From: Cephalopachus bancanus
Taxonomy: Eukaryota; Chordata; Mammalia; Primates; Tarsiidae
NCBI GenBank assembly: GCA_027257055.1
Contig: JAPVLO010000522.1
Location: 310,001 to 374,000 of the forward strand
Direction: 5' to 3'
DNA: 64,000 bases
Positions 55,146 to 64,000 of the stretch are shown here, piece after piece. How positions within the stretch are numbered: the stretch's first letter is position 1; each line of letters begins with the position of its first letter. Made by a program: the position numbers and the translations under genes. The notes under the pieces are model-generated. The model saw only the letters and a list, made by a program, of their open reading frames with translations. It did no database searches and was not told the origin of the DNA.

Positions 55146-56225
55146 ATGAAAAAATGCTCAGTTTCACTAATCATCAAAGAAATGTAAATTAAAACTACAC
55201 TGAGTTACCCCTAATTCCAGCCAGAATGGCAATTATCAGTAACTCAAAAACAACAGATGCTGGAGAGGATGCAGGAAAAAGGGAACACTCCTACACTGTT
55301 GGTGGGAGTGTAAACTAGTACAACCTCTGTGGAAAATAGTGTGGCGATTCCAATAAGGTCTAAAAATAAACTTTCCATATGACCTAGCAATCCTCCTTAT
55401 GGGAATATACCCAGAGGAATTCATTTCATTCTACAAAAAAGATATCTGCGCATGCATGTTTATTGCAACATTATTCACAATAGCAAAAACATGGAACCAG
55501 TAATGCTGCCCATCAAAAGTAGAATGGATTTTAAAAAATGTGGTATGTATACATGATGAAATATTATGCATCCATAAAGAAGGACAAAATTATTAACTTC
55601 ACAGCAACTGGGATGGAGTCAGTACCTGCTCTCAAACCAGGTGACGTGGACCAAAGTAAGGCCCAAATTTTACCTGTGCAATGATCATTCATTTACCTAA
55701 CCCTGAAATATACCCCACATCTTTAAAATGAAATGAAAATGAAATAAAGGATGTAGACAAAAAAACAAATATATCCTAGATGTGGGAACACCTGCCTTAA
55801 GTTTGACATCACCCACACATGTGGAGAGGCACATCCCATAAAATGAGATGGCTTTCCAGTGTGTGGTGTACGTGAGACTAAGTTCAGGTCTATAGTCAGA
55901 CCCTATAAGGAAGTTTGTTATTCCTGAGTAGACATTCAAATATTCTATTAGGATAGAGGGTGGAGAAGAAACATATGGCAAAATTATCAAGTTTTCTTAA
56001 TTTTTTTAAAATCACATCTTTCTTTTTTAAAAAATAGGCCAATAAGCCACAAGAAGTTCAAGATAAAAGTATCAAAGTTATGAACTTCACAGCAAATTGG
56101 ATGGACTGACTTAGAGTCTATAATACTGAGTGATCTATTGCAGAAACAAAAAACTGAATATCGCATGTTCTCACTCATAAGTGGACCTCGAACAATTATT
56201 ATAATACTGTAAGAAAAGGATTTGC
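55146..56225 (+). mobile_element. Older L1, forward 3' segment (part 1)
   Basis: Forward L1 ORF2 end and 3' UTR from 'ATGAAAAAATGCTCAGTTTC' through 'CTAATGCTGCCCATC'-type text. It includes a partial duplication of the 3' end (a first 3' UTR end near 55690-55760, then more L1 text from about 56085). It is interrupted at 56226 by the full-length L1-c and continues at 62068. Confidence 0.8.
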
Positions 56226-56972
56226 GAAGGCCGGTGGCAAAATGGCAACAGGGCAACCTGGCATCTGAAGCCCTCTCCAAGGGACATCTGCAGTGGGTCT
56301 CTGACTCTCGCCCTGGGGGGCTGGGGACCCCAGCATTGCAGCCTGCTCTTCAGACAGAGCTCGGCCGTTGCCACTGCTGGGATATCGCAATGACTGGACA
56401 GTTACTTACTGCAGTGCAAACAGTCCCGCCACTGCCGCCACAGCCCCTACCCCCGCCCCCACTGATGCTGCTGCTGCCGCCATGGCCTCAGTGACGGGTA
56501 GCACATCACAGCATCCGAGGCTGTCCTGCCCAGCTGGCGTGGGGTTCCTGTTGCCTGCTGGGAGGCAGGAAGCCGTCTTGTTACTGTCTGGCCCCACCCC
56601 CTCTGGGGCGAGCAACTGAGATAGCACCACCTGCTGGCAATTCAAGGGAGTCAACCTACAGCCCCACTGCACGGACAGATTGCAGGGCAGTGGGAAGTGG
56701 GTTCCACATTATCCACATGCCTGTCAGTGAATACCAGAACGGCAGACAGATTTTGAATCAAAGCTCTCCCCATAAGTATATCTCAAAACTGCAAAAAAGG
56801 ATCACCTCCAACCTACAGTGCAACTTCAGAATTGAACAAAGTAAGAGGACATACATAAAGAATAGGAGATTGAACAAACAGAAGTAACCAATCCCTTTAC
56901 CCCTGAATAACAGAATTAAAAAAGACAGTGACGTGGAGGGAAGAAAAGTAGGGAGGGGGAAAAACTGCACAA

Positions 56973-57840
56973 ATGAAGAAAAACCAAAAGAAGAGTATAG
57001 GTCTTACACAGACCCCTGGGATATCAGACACTGAGAAAACAGATTCTGGAACACAGACAATGAAGAGTCCCCAGAATGACTGGTTACATGCAACAAACCC
57101 AGACATCAAGACACTAATGGAGAGAATTAAAAAAATTGAGGAGAGACAAGAGGAAAATAGGAAGGAGCTGATGTCAGAAATGATAGGAGTAAAGAATACT
57201 GTGATGGAAATGAACAACAGACTAATAAGCATGGAAAGCAGAATCAGCCAAGCAGAACAAAGAATCTCAGAGCTTGAAGACCAAAACACAGAACTAACCC
57301 AAACTGTCAAAAGCATAGAAAAGGAGCTCAAAAAGACAGAACAAAACCTGCAAGAGATGAATGATCACTTCAAGAGACCAAACCTAAGAGTACGTGGGCT
57401 TCCTGAGGCAGAAAGAGAAACAGAAGCCACATAAGAACAAACATTTCAAGAAATCATTCAAGAAAACTTCCCTCATCTCATTAAGGATGAAAAAATTCAA
57501 ACAAAAGAGATTCAGAAAACCCTTGCAAGACAACAAATGAGAAGACCAACTCCCAGACACATAATAATTCGCCTAAACAAAGTAGCTATGCAATGAAAAA
57601 TCCTAAAGGCAGCAAGAGAAAAAGGCCAGACTACCTACCAGAGAAAACCAATTAGAATAGCAGCAGATTTATCCACAGAAACCGTTCAGGCCAGGAGAGC
57701 CTGGAGCCCTATCTTCAAAGTTCTAAAAGAGAAACAATTTCAACCAAGAATAACCTACCCAGCCAAACTAAGCTTCATTAGTGAGGGGAATTGAAATCTT
57801 TTCCAGACATCCAATCTCTAAGAACCTACGCTGCCACCAG
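56973..57840 (+). pseudogene. L1-c ORF1 (RNA-binding protein), disrupted
   Basis: It starts 'MKKNQKKSIGLTQTPGISD'. A coiled coil with heptads covers residues about 45-120 ('MNNRLISMESRISQAEQRIS'), and the RRM begins 'HFKRPNLRVRGLPEAERETE'. A TAA at 57432-57434 truncates it after 153 codons. The same frame continues after it through the RRM and the C-terminal domain ('RQQMRRPTPRHIIIRLNKVA') with a second stop at about 57592, and one lost base near 57788 shifts the end. ORF1p normally trimerises and coats L1 RNA. Confidence 0.9.
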
Positions 57841-58010
57841 ACCACCTCTATAAGAAACACTTAAGAAAGTACTGAACACAGAAGAAAAAGAAAAAAAGAA
57901 CAACAGCATTCTTCACAAGAGTACAGGCAAAAGATTAAAAACACACATGAACCAGCTCCAAAACACAAAGAAAGACAACAAACAAACAGGAACAACTCTG
58001 TAAGAACCTT

Positions 58011-59090
58011 ATGACAGGGATCAACTCTTGCATTTCGATTGTTAGCCTAAATGTGAATGGACTAAATGCACCACTGAAAAGACATAGATTGGCAAAATGG
58101 ATAAAATATCATCAGGAAACAATCTATTGCCTTCAAGAGACTCACCTCACTAGAAAGGACACCCACAGACTCAAAGTAAGAGGATGGGAAACAAACTTTC
58201 AGGTGAACGGAATACAAAAGAAAGGAGGAGTAGCAATCTTAATTTCAAACAAAATACCCTTCAAGCTATTAAAAATCAAAAAAGATACAGAAGGCCACTA
58301 CATAATGATGAAAGGCTCAATCCATCAACAAGAAATATATATCCTAAATATATATGCACCCAACATAGGTGCACCAACTTTCATAAAGCAACTTCTAGGA
58401 AAACTAAAGAAAGATATTGACTCTAACACTATCATAACTGGGGACTTTAATACCCCACTCACAACCCTAGACAGATCATCAGGACAAAAAATCAGCAAGG
58501 AGATCCAGAGCCTCAATATGACTTTGGATCAAATGGACTTAATTGATACTTACAGAACACTCCATCCAAAGACCACAGAATACACATTCTACTCATCACC
58601 ACATGGAACATATTCTAAGATCGACCACATACTGGGCCATAAATCAAGCATAAGCAAATTTAAAAGGACCGAAATTCTACCAAACACCTTCTCGGACCAC
58701 AATGAAATAAACATCAACACCAACAAAATCCCCCCAAAACCCACAAAGACATGGACACTAAACAGCATGATGCTAAACAACTCCTGGGTCAATGACGAAA
58801 TCAAAACAGGGATCAAAAGATACCTGGAAACAAATGAAAATGAAGAAACATCTTACCAAAATCTCTGGAATGCCCTGAAAGCTGTAGTAAGAGGGGAATT
58901 TATATCCCTACAAACACACATGAAGAAAATGGAAGGAACAGAAATTCACAACCTAACAAGCCACCTAAAGAAGCTTGTTAAAAAGCAAGACCACAAAAAC
59001 CCTAATTTCAGCAGAAGAATCCAGATCACCAAAATAAAAGCCCAAATCCAGGACATAGAAGACAAAAAGATAATACAAAAAAATCAATGA
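58011..59090 (+). pseudogene. L1-c ORF2, endonuclease domain block
   Basis: An open block of 359 codons. The apurinic-type endonuclease runs from residue 1: 'SIVSLNVNGLNAPLKRHR' with the catalytic Asn, 'CLQETHLTRKDTHRLKVRGW' with the Glu, 'ITGDFNTPLTTLDRSSGQ' with the GDFN motif, and 'FSDHN' where the usual SDH is kept. The domain that nicks target DNA therefore looks complete. The frame ends at 59090 owing to a shift at the A-run near 59076, before the reverse transcriptase. Confidence 0.92.
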
Positions 59091-59258
59091 CACAAAAAGC
59101 TGGTTCTTTGAAAGGATAAACAAGACTGATGGTCCCCTAGCTAGACTGACCAAGAAAAAACAAGAAAAAACCAAACAAGCACAATCCGAAACACAAAAGA
59201 TGAAGTCACATCTGACCCTGAAGAAATACAAAAGATCATTAGAGACTACTATGTACAC

Positions 59259-60311
59259 TTGTATGGAAACAACCTTGAAAACCATAAGGAAATGGAGGAC
59301 TTTCTGACATCACACAACCTACCTAGGTTGGAACAAGAAGAAATTGAGACCCTAAATAGACCAATAACAATCAAGGAAATCGACTACATAATAAGAAGAC
59401 TTCCTACAAAAAAAAGCGCTGGTTCAGATGGCTTTCCAGCAGAATTCTACAAGACATTCAAGGAGGAGCTGATACCAATCCAGTAGGATTCCAGAAGATA
59501 TTCCAGGCGATTGAAAAAGATGGAAATCTCCCCAAATCATTTTACGAAGCCAACATCACATTGATACCCAAACCAGGTAAAGATCCACAAAGAAAGAGAA
59601 CTACAGGCCAATATCTTTGATGAACATAGATGCTAAAATTATCAACAAGATCCTAGCAAACTGGATTCAGCAATACATCTCAAAAATCATCCATCATGAC
59701 CAAGTAGGCTTCATTCCTGGGATGCAAGGCTGGTTCAACATTCGTAACACCATAAATGTAATTAAATACATCAACAGATGTCAAAACAAAAACCACATGA
59801 TCATATCATTAGATGCAGAAAAAGCTTTTGATAAAATCCAGCACCCCTTCTTGATAAAAACCCTTGAACATCTAGGTATACAGGGAACATACCTCAAAAT
59901 AGTAAAAGCCATCTATGAGAAACCCACAGCCAGCATACTCCTAAATGGACAAAATTGGAACCAATTCCCCTGAAAACTGGAACTAGACAAGGATGCCCAC
60001 TCTCTCCCCTCCTGTTCAACATAGTATTGGAAGTCCTGGCTAGAGCAATCAGAGAAGAGGAGACAATCAGAGGTATTCAAATAGGAAAAGAGGAAGTCAA
60101 GTTATCTCTCTATGCAGATGATATGATTGTGTACCTTGAAAACCCAAGAGAATCTGTCAAAGGCCTCCTTACATTGATAAAGGCCTTTGGCAAAGTCTCA
60201 GGACACAAAATAAATATACAAAAGACAATCGCATTTCTCTATACCAATAATAAACAAACAGAAACCCAAGTAAAAAACACAATTCCCTTCACAATAACCT
60301 TTAAAAAATGA
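59259..60311 (+). pseudogene. L1-c ORF2, reverse transcriptase domain in shifted frames
   Basis: Three consecutive blocks (59259-59486, 59617-59973, 59955-60311) cover the RT fingers and palm. Visible motifs are '[20 protein letters not shown]', '[20 protein letters not shown]', '[15 protein letters not shown]' with one catalytic Asp, and '[20 protein letters not shown]' with the YADD pair. Single-base losses or gains near 59486 and 59955 separate them. The polymerase core is readable but cannot be translated continuously. Confidence 0.92.
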
Positions 60312-60866
60312 AATACCTTGGCATTTTCCTAACCAGAGACATGAAAGACCTTTACAATGAAAATTACAAAACACTGCTCAAAGAAATCAAAGCTGACACG
60401 AACTAGTGGAAAAATATCCCATGCTCATGGGTCGGAAGAATCAACATTATGAAGATGTCCGTTACCTAAGGCAATCTACAAATTCAATGCAATATCCATT
60501 AAATTACCAACAACATTCTTCTCAGACCTAGAAAAAACAACACAGGAATTCATATGGAAACACAAAAGTCCAAGAATAGCCAGAACAACCCTCAGCAAAA
60601 AAAAAAAAAAAAAAAAAAAAACCAAAGCAGGTGGTATCACAATACCAGACTTCAAACTTTACTATAAAGCTACAATCATCAAAACAGCTTGGTATTGGTA
60701 CAGGAGCAGGCATATAGATAAATGGAACAGAATTGAGATTCCAGAAGCAAAACCACAATTTCTCAATCAACTCATCTTCAACAAAGCCCCCACTACCTAC
60801 CAATGGGGAGAGGAGAAGCTATTCAGTAAATGGTGCTGGGAAAACTGGCTGACCACATGCAGAAGT

Positions 60867-61589
60867 TTGAAACAGGACCCCTATCTATCCCCATGCACAA
60901 AGGTTAACTCCAAATGGATCAGAGACCTAAATGTAAAACCTCAAATCATAAGAACCTTAGAAAAGGAAGGAAATATTCTCATGGAAATCAGAACTGGCAT
61001 CCAATTCCTGTCCAAAACCCGAAACCCACAGGACTTACGAGAGAAGATAGACACATGGGACCTTATTAAACTAACAAGCTTCTGCAAAGCCAAAGAAACC
61101 ATCAAGAAAGCAGGGAGACAGCCTACAGACTGGGAAAAAGTATTTGCCAACTCTAGGTCTGACAAAGGCTTAACATCCTGGATCTACAAGGAACTGAAAC
61201 GTACCAAAAAGAAGAAAACAAACAACCCCATTATAAAATGGGCAAAAGATATGAACAGACAGTTCACAAAAGAAGACATCCAAGCAGCCAACAAAAACAT
61301 GAAGAAATGCTCAACCTCACTAATCATCAGGGAGATGCAAACAAAACCACACTGAGATACCACCTAACTCGTCAGAATGGCAATTATTAACAACTCAAAA
61401 AATAACAGCTGTTGGAGAGGGTGTGGTGAAAAGGGAACACTTCTACACTGTTGGTGGGAGTGTAAACTAGTGCAACCTCTGTGGAAAGCAGCGTGGCGAT
61501 TCCTAAAAGCTCTAAAAATTGACCTTCCATATGACCCTGCAATCCCCCTACTGGGAATATACCCTGAAGAACACAAATCACTCTATTAA
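60867..61589 (+). pseudogene. L1-c ORF2, C-terminal region
   Basis: Blocks 60867-61355 and 61377-61589 encode the C-terminal part, including '[20 protein letters not shown]' and the cysteine-rich stretch '[20 protein letters not shown]' (Cys/His knuckle). A 21-base gap with a frame change lies between them. An A-run of 23 at about 60598-60620 also disrupts the region before this block. Confidence 0.9.
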
Positions 61590-62067
61590 AAAGATACCTG
61601 CACACATATGTTTATGGCAGCGTTGTTCACAATAGCAAGAACCTGGAAACAACCATGCTGCCCATCAAAAGAGGACTGGATTTAAAAAATGTGGTACATA
61701 TACACGATGGAATACTACGCAGCCATAAAAAAGAACAAAATCATGAATTTCGCAGCAACCTGGACGGAACTAGAGTCTATAATACTGAGTGACCTTTCAC
61801 AGAAACAAAGATCTGAATATTGCATGTTCTCACTCATATAATGGACCTTGAACATCCAATGCAATGCTATAAGAAAATGACTGATGGTACTGAGAAGCTA
61901 TGGGGGGGAGGGGGATGAGATTAACAGTAGCAAATATCTGTCGGGGGATGGGAAAATACCTCTTATCAACAGGGTGCCTCAATGAAAAGTAATTGTGCAC
62001 CTAACCCTTAACTGTACCCCACAAAACCATAATAAAAAATACTGATTAATAAAAAAAAAGAAAAGAA

Positions 62068-62245
62068 AAGAAAAGGATTTGCAATAGAAGGAAACTTCCA
62101 GGGTGCAGGGGGAGTGGGCGAGATTGTTAGTAGGGGAAATCTGCCTGGGAATGGGAGGCACACCTCATCAGTAAGGGTAACTGCATAATGAACTTTTGTA
62201 TACCTAACCCTGAATTGTACTCCATATCTTTAAAATAAAAAATTA
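62068..62245 (+). mobile_element. Older L1, forward 3' segment (part 2)
   Basis: It continues the older L1 after the L1-c insertion: 'GGATTTGCAATAGAAGGAAAC', 'GGGTAACTGCATAATGAAC', 'CCTAACCCTGAATTGTACTCC' and an AATAAA/A-rich tail. Confidence 0.9.
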
Positions 62246-62294
62246 AAAGTTGAAAAAGGTTTTAATCTTCAAAGTTTGTAATGACACAGAAAAA

Positions 62295-62585
62295 AAATAC
62301 TGAGTGATCAATTACAGAAGCAAAAAACTGAGTGTCACATGGTATCATTAATAAGCAGACCACGAACAGTTATAATAGTATAAGAAAGGGATTGGCAGCA
62401 GTGTGAAACTGCTGGGAGGTGGGGGGAGGGAAGGGGCAGGATTGCCAGTAGTGGGAATGAATATGCCAGGGGAGGGGTGCACACCTCATACACAAGTTTA
62501 CCTGCATAATGAACATCTGTATACCTAACCCTGAACTGTACCCCACATCTTTAAAAATAAATAAGTAAAATAAAATAAAAGTAGC
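62295..62585 (+). mobile_element. Another L1 3' UTR fragment in tandem
   Basis: A second L1 3' end immediately downstream: 'TACTGAGTGATCAATTACAG', 'ATAGTATAAGAAAGGGATTG', 'CCTAACCCTGAACTGTACCCC' and an AAATAAATAAG-type tail. It is a separate short insertion in the same orientation. Similar flanking words (GTAATGACACAG and ATAATGACTGAC) may be a decayed target duplication. Confidence 0.88.
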
Positions 62586-63574
62586 CATCGAGACTTATAA
62601 TGACTGACTTGTTGAATAAGGAAGAACTGAGACGCGTCTCTGGGCAGCCAATAATAGCTGGGTCCTCCTCAGCTTGGTCAGATCCATATGTACCATTTTA
62701 AAGGTTTATATTCTAGAACTGAAAAAGGCAGTCCCCAATTACTGCTGCATGGATGAGTCATCCTGACCTTCTATTTCACCACACATAAGTCCTGAACAGC
62801 TGGGAGATGAGGCTGTGGTCCCCTACACCATGGAGTTTGGGCTTTCATGCACAAAAGTGCTGTTCTGCCTAACAGGAGGCCTCAGATAGTGTTCCATATT
62901 TGGGTCTTTTTCCTTCTACCTACCCTTTTTCAGTCAACATGTTCATTTTGTATTTAAGTAATGGCAAGCGGTGAGTCCTTATACATGTTACAGGGAATGG
63001 GAGCTTTCACACTGCTCACCAATCCCCTCACTCTAGGGTTTAGGTTCTTGCCAGGACAGTTAATTTTTCTTCTTGTCCAGGGACCTGTGAGGGAGCCGGA
63101 AAATACTGCAGGAATTCACAAAAACTTAGCATACTGTAATTCCTCAGGCAGCAGAGAATATGGAAAGGTCTAGCCAACCCTTGGGTCCTAAGTAAAGGAA
63201 GCATTACCACAGGGTCTTACATCAGTGATGAGAGAACAGAACAGAAAGATTCAACTAATTGCTGGTTCCTGTTTCAAATCACCTTCTCTGGTGCATTAAG
63301 AGCTTCTACATATTTGGACAAGCCCTGGTCCTGTCTGCTGTGTACCATCAAAGTCCTCCATGTGCAAGCTCCTGATAACAATAATGAGTTGTTTGGAATG
63401 TGTGGGAGAGCACAGTAAATTACCTTAAATGACTGAATACTCAAAATAGAGTCCTAGAATATCTGGGTATCTACAAAGGATTTCTGGTATTTTAAGATTA
63501 TCCTGAAAGTGGATTCATCACATGCTTCATCTCACTCTCCCAAAATTCCTATCTGAACAATTACTTTTTCCATT
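62586..63574. other. Unassigned DNA
   Basis: No Ig exon, other exon or named repeat is recognised on either strand. Confidence 0.4.
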
Positions 63575-63690
63575 TTCTACCATGTGCAAAAAATTTTAAG
63601 AGAGGTGAAGATAGTTGTCCAAATCAAACAGCCAGTGAGACACTTGGAGGACTGAACCCAAGTCTGCCAGGCTTCAGGTTCTCCATGATA
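63575..63690 (+). mobile_element. MIR SINE fragment
   Basis: 'AAGAGAGGTGAAGATAGTTG' through 'GACTGAACCCAAGTCTGCC' follows the MIR core and 3' part (gaggttaagtgacttgcccaa ... gaacccaggtctg). Old and diverged. Confidence 0.6.
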
Positions 63691-64000
63691 AAAGACAGTT
63701 TATTTTTCATGAAAGGAAACACCTCCCCCCACATCTATCATAGCTGAATACCATTTCCTCTTGTCTCTTCTTATCCCACAACTGTCTGACAAGGAAAATG
63801 AAAATGACCAGAGGTTGAGGATGCCTCTCATGCAGGTTCTGAGAGTTAAAGTTGCTCCAAAGAATCTTGATCCTGCCTCCCAGTAATGACAAAGACTGAG
63901 GTGGGTGGCAGGTTCATGGGAGAGAAAGGTGAGTTGGCAAATGTTATACTATATATGAGCACATTTTCCTTGCCAGGACTCTTCTTAGCGTAAGAGGTAT
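63691..64000. other. Unassigned DNA at the right edge
   Basis: I see nothing recognisable in the last 310 bases. Confidence 0.4.

Larger units (their letters stand above)
56226..62067 (+). mobile_element. Full-length L1 (L1-c) inserted in an older L1, inactive
   Basis: A 5.84-kb L1 flanked by a perfect 15-bp target duplication AAGAAAAGGATTTGC at 56211-56225 and 62068-62082. It has a GC-rich 5' UTR (56226-56972), ORF1 from the ATG at 56973, ORF2 from the ATG at 58011, a 3' UTR to about 62035 and an A/AAAAG tail. It is the best preserved L1 of the window. ORF1 has two nonsense codons and one frameshift. ORF2 has several frameshifts but keeps long intact blocks, including a YADD active site. 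Confidence 0.95.

Overview
This is mammalian nuclear DNA, almost certainly from a strepsirrhine primate and probably a lemur. The clues are dimeric Alu elements with a lemur-type right arm and L1 copies with the matching 3' UTR. The window holds no complete gene. It is a repeat-rich stretch of what looks like the leukocyte receptor complex (LRC), the cluster of immunoglobulin-like receptor genes that includes LILR, LAIR, FCAR and KIR. By eye, roughly 40% or more is L1 sequence.

The gene content is three sets of minus-strand LRC exons. (1) At 53561-53893 there are two intact, correctly spliced-looking exons of an activating LILR (LILRA-type) receptor: a 51-bp stem exon and a transmembrane/terminal exon that keeps the charged arginine. 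No Ig-domain exon is visible upstream (toward higher coordinates) before the window ends. (2) At 28426-30261 lies a degraded LAIR-like gene with two signal-peptide exons of the expected 34 and 36 bp, one Ig exon broken by a stop and a frameshift, and a stem exon. (3) At 22050-22212 lies a decayed transmembrane exon of FCAR/LILR type in which the arginine position itself is a stop codon. A non-coding flank module occurs downstream of both transmembrane exons (18957-19312 and 51219-51562), so the locus appears to contain paralogous duplicated units.

The rest is layered transposon history. ERVL copy A (3125-13195) is interrupted by two Alus, a tiny retro-insert and a full-length minus-strand L1 (7138-13090). 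ERVL copy B (37543-47815, with its 3' MLT2-type LTR) is split by a 7.16-kb L1 (38320-45475). That L1 has a 15-bp target duplication and carries about 0.78 kb of non-L1 sequence at its 3' end, which looks like a 3' transduction. A third full-length L1 (56226-62067) sits inside an older L1 with a perfect 15-bp target duplication. All L1 open reading frames seen are broken. Other features are a rearranged older L1 (34325-37541), an ancient L1M (20055-21470), a degenerate tandem repeat of about 180-200 bp (24370-25913), a probable class II ERV solo LTR (25914-26822), another MLT2-like LTR (49581-50084), about ten Alus and several microsatellites.

I see no CRISPR array, operon, tRNA or rRNA. No new biological system is evident. 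The most informative observations are the LRC gene relics and the nested retrotransposon junctions. All family assignments come from remembered consensus sequences and were not checked by database search.
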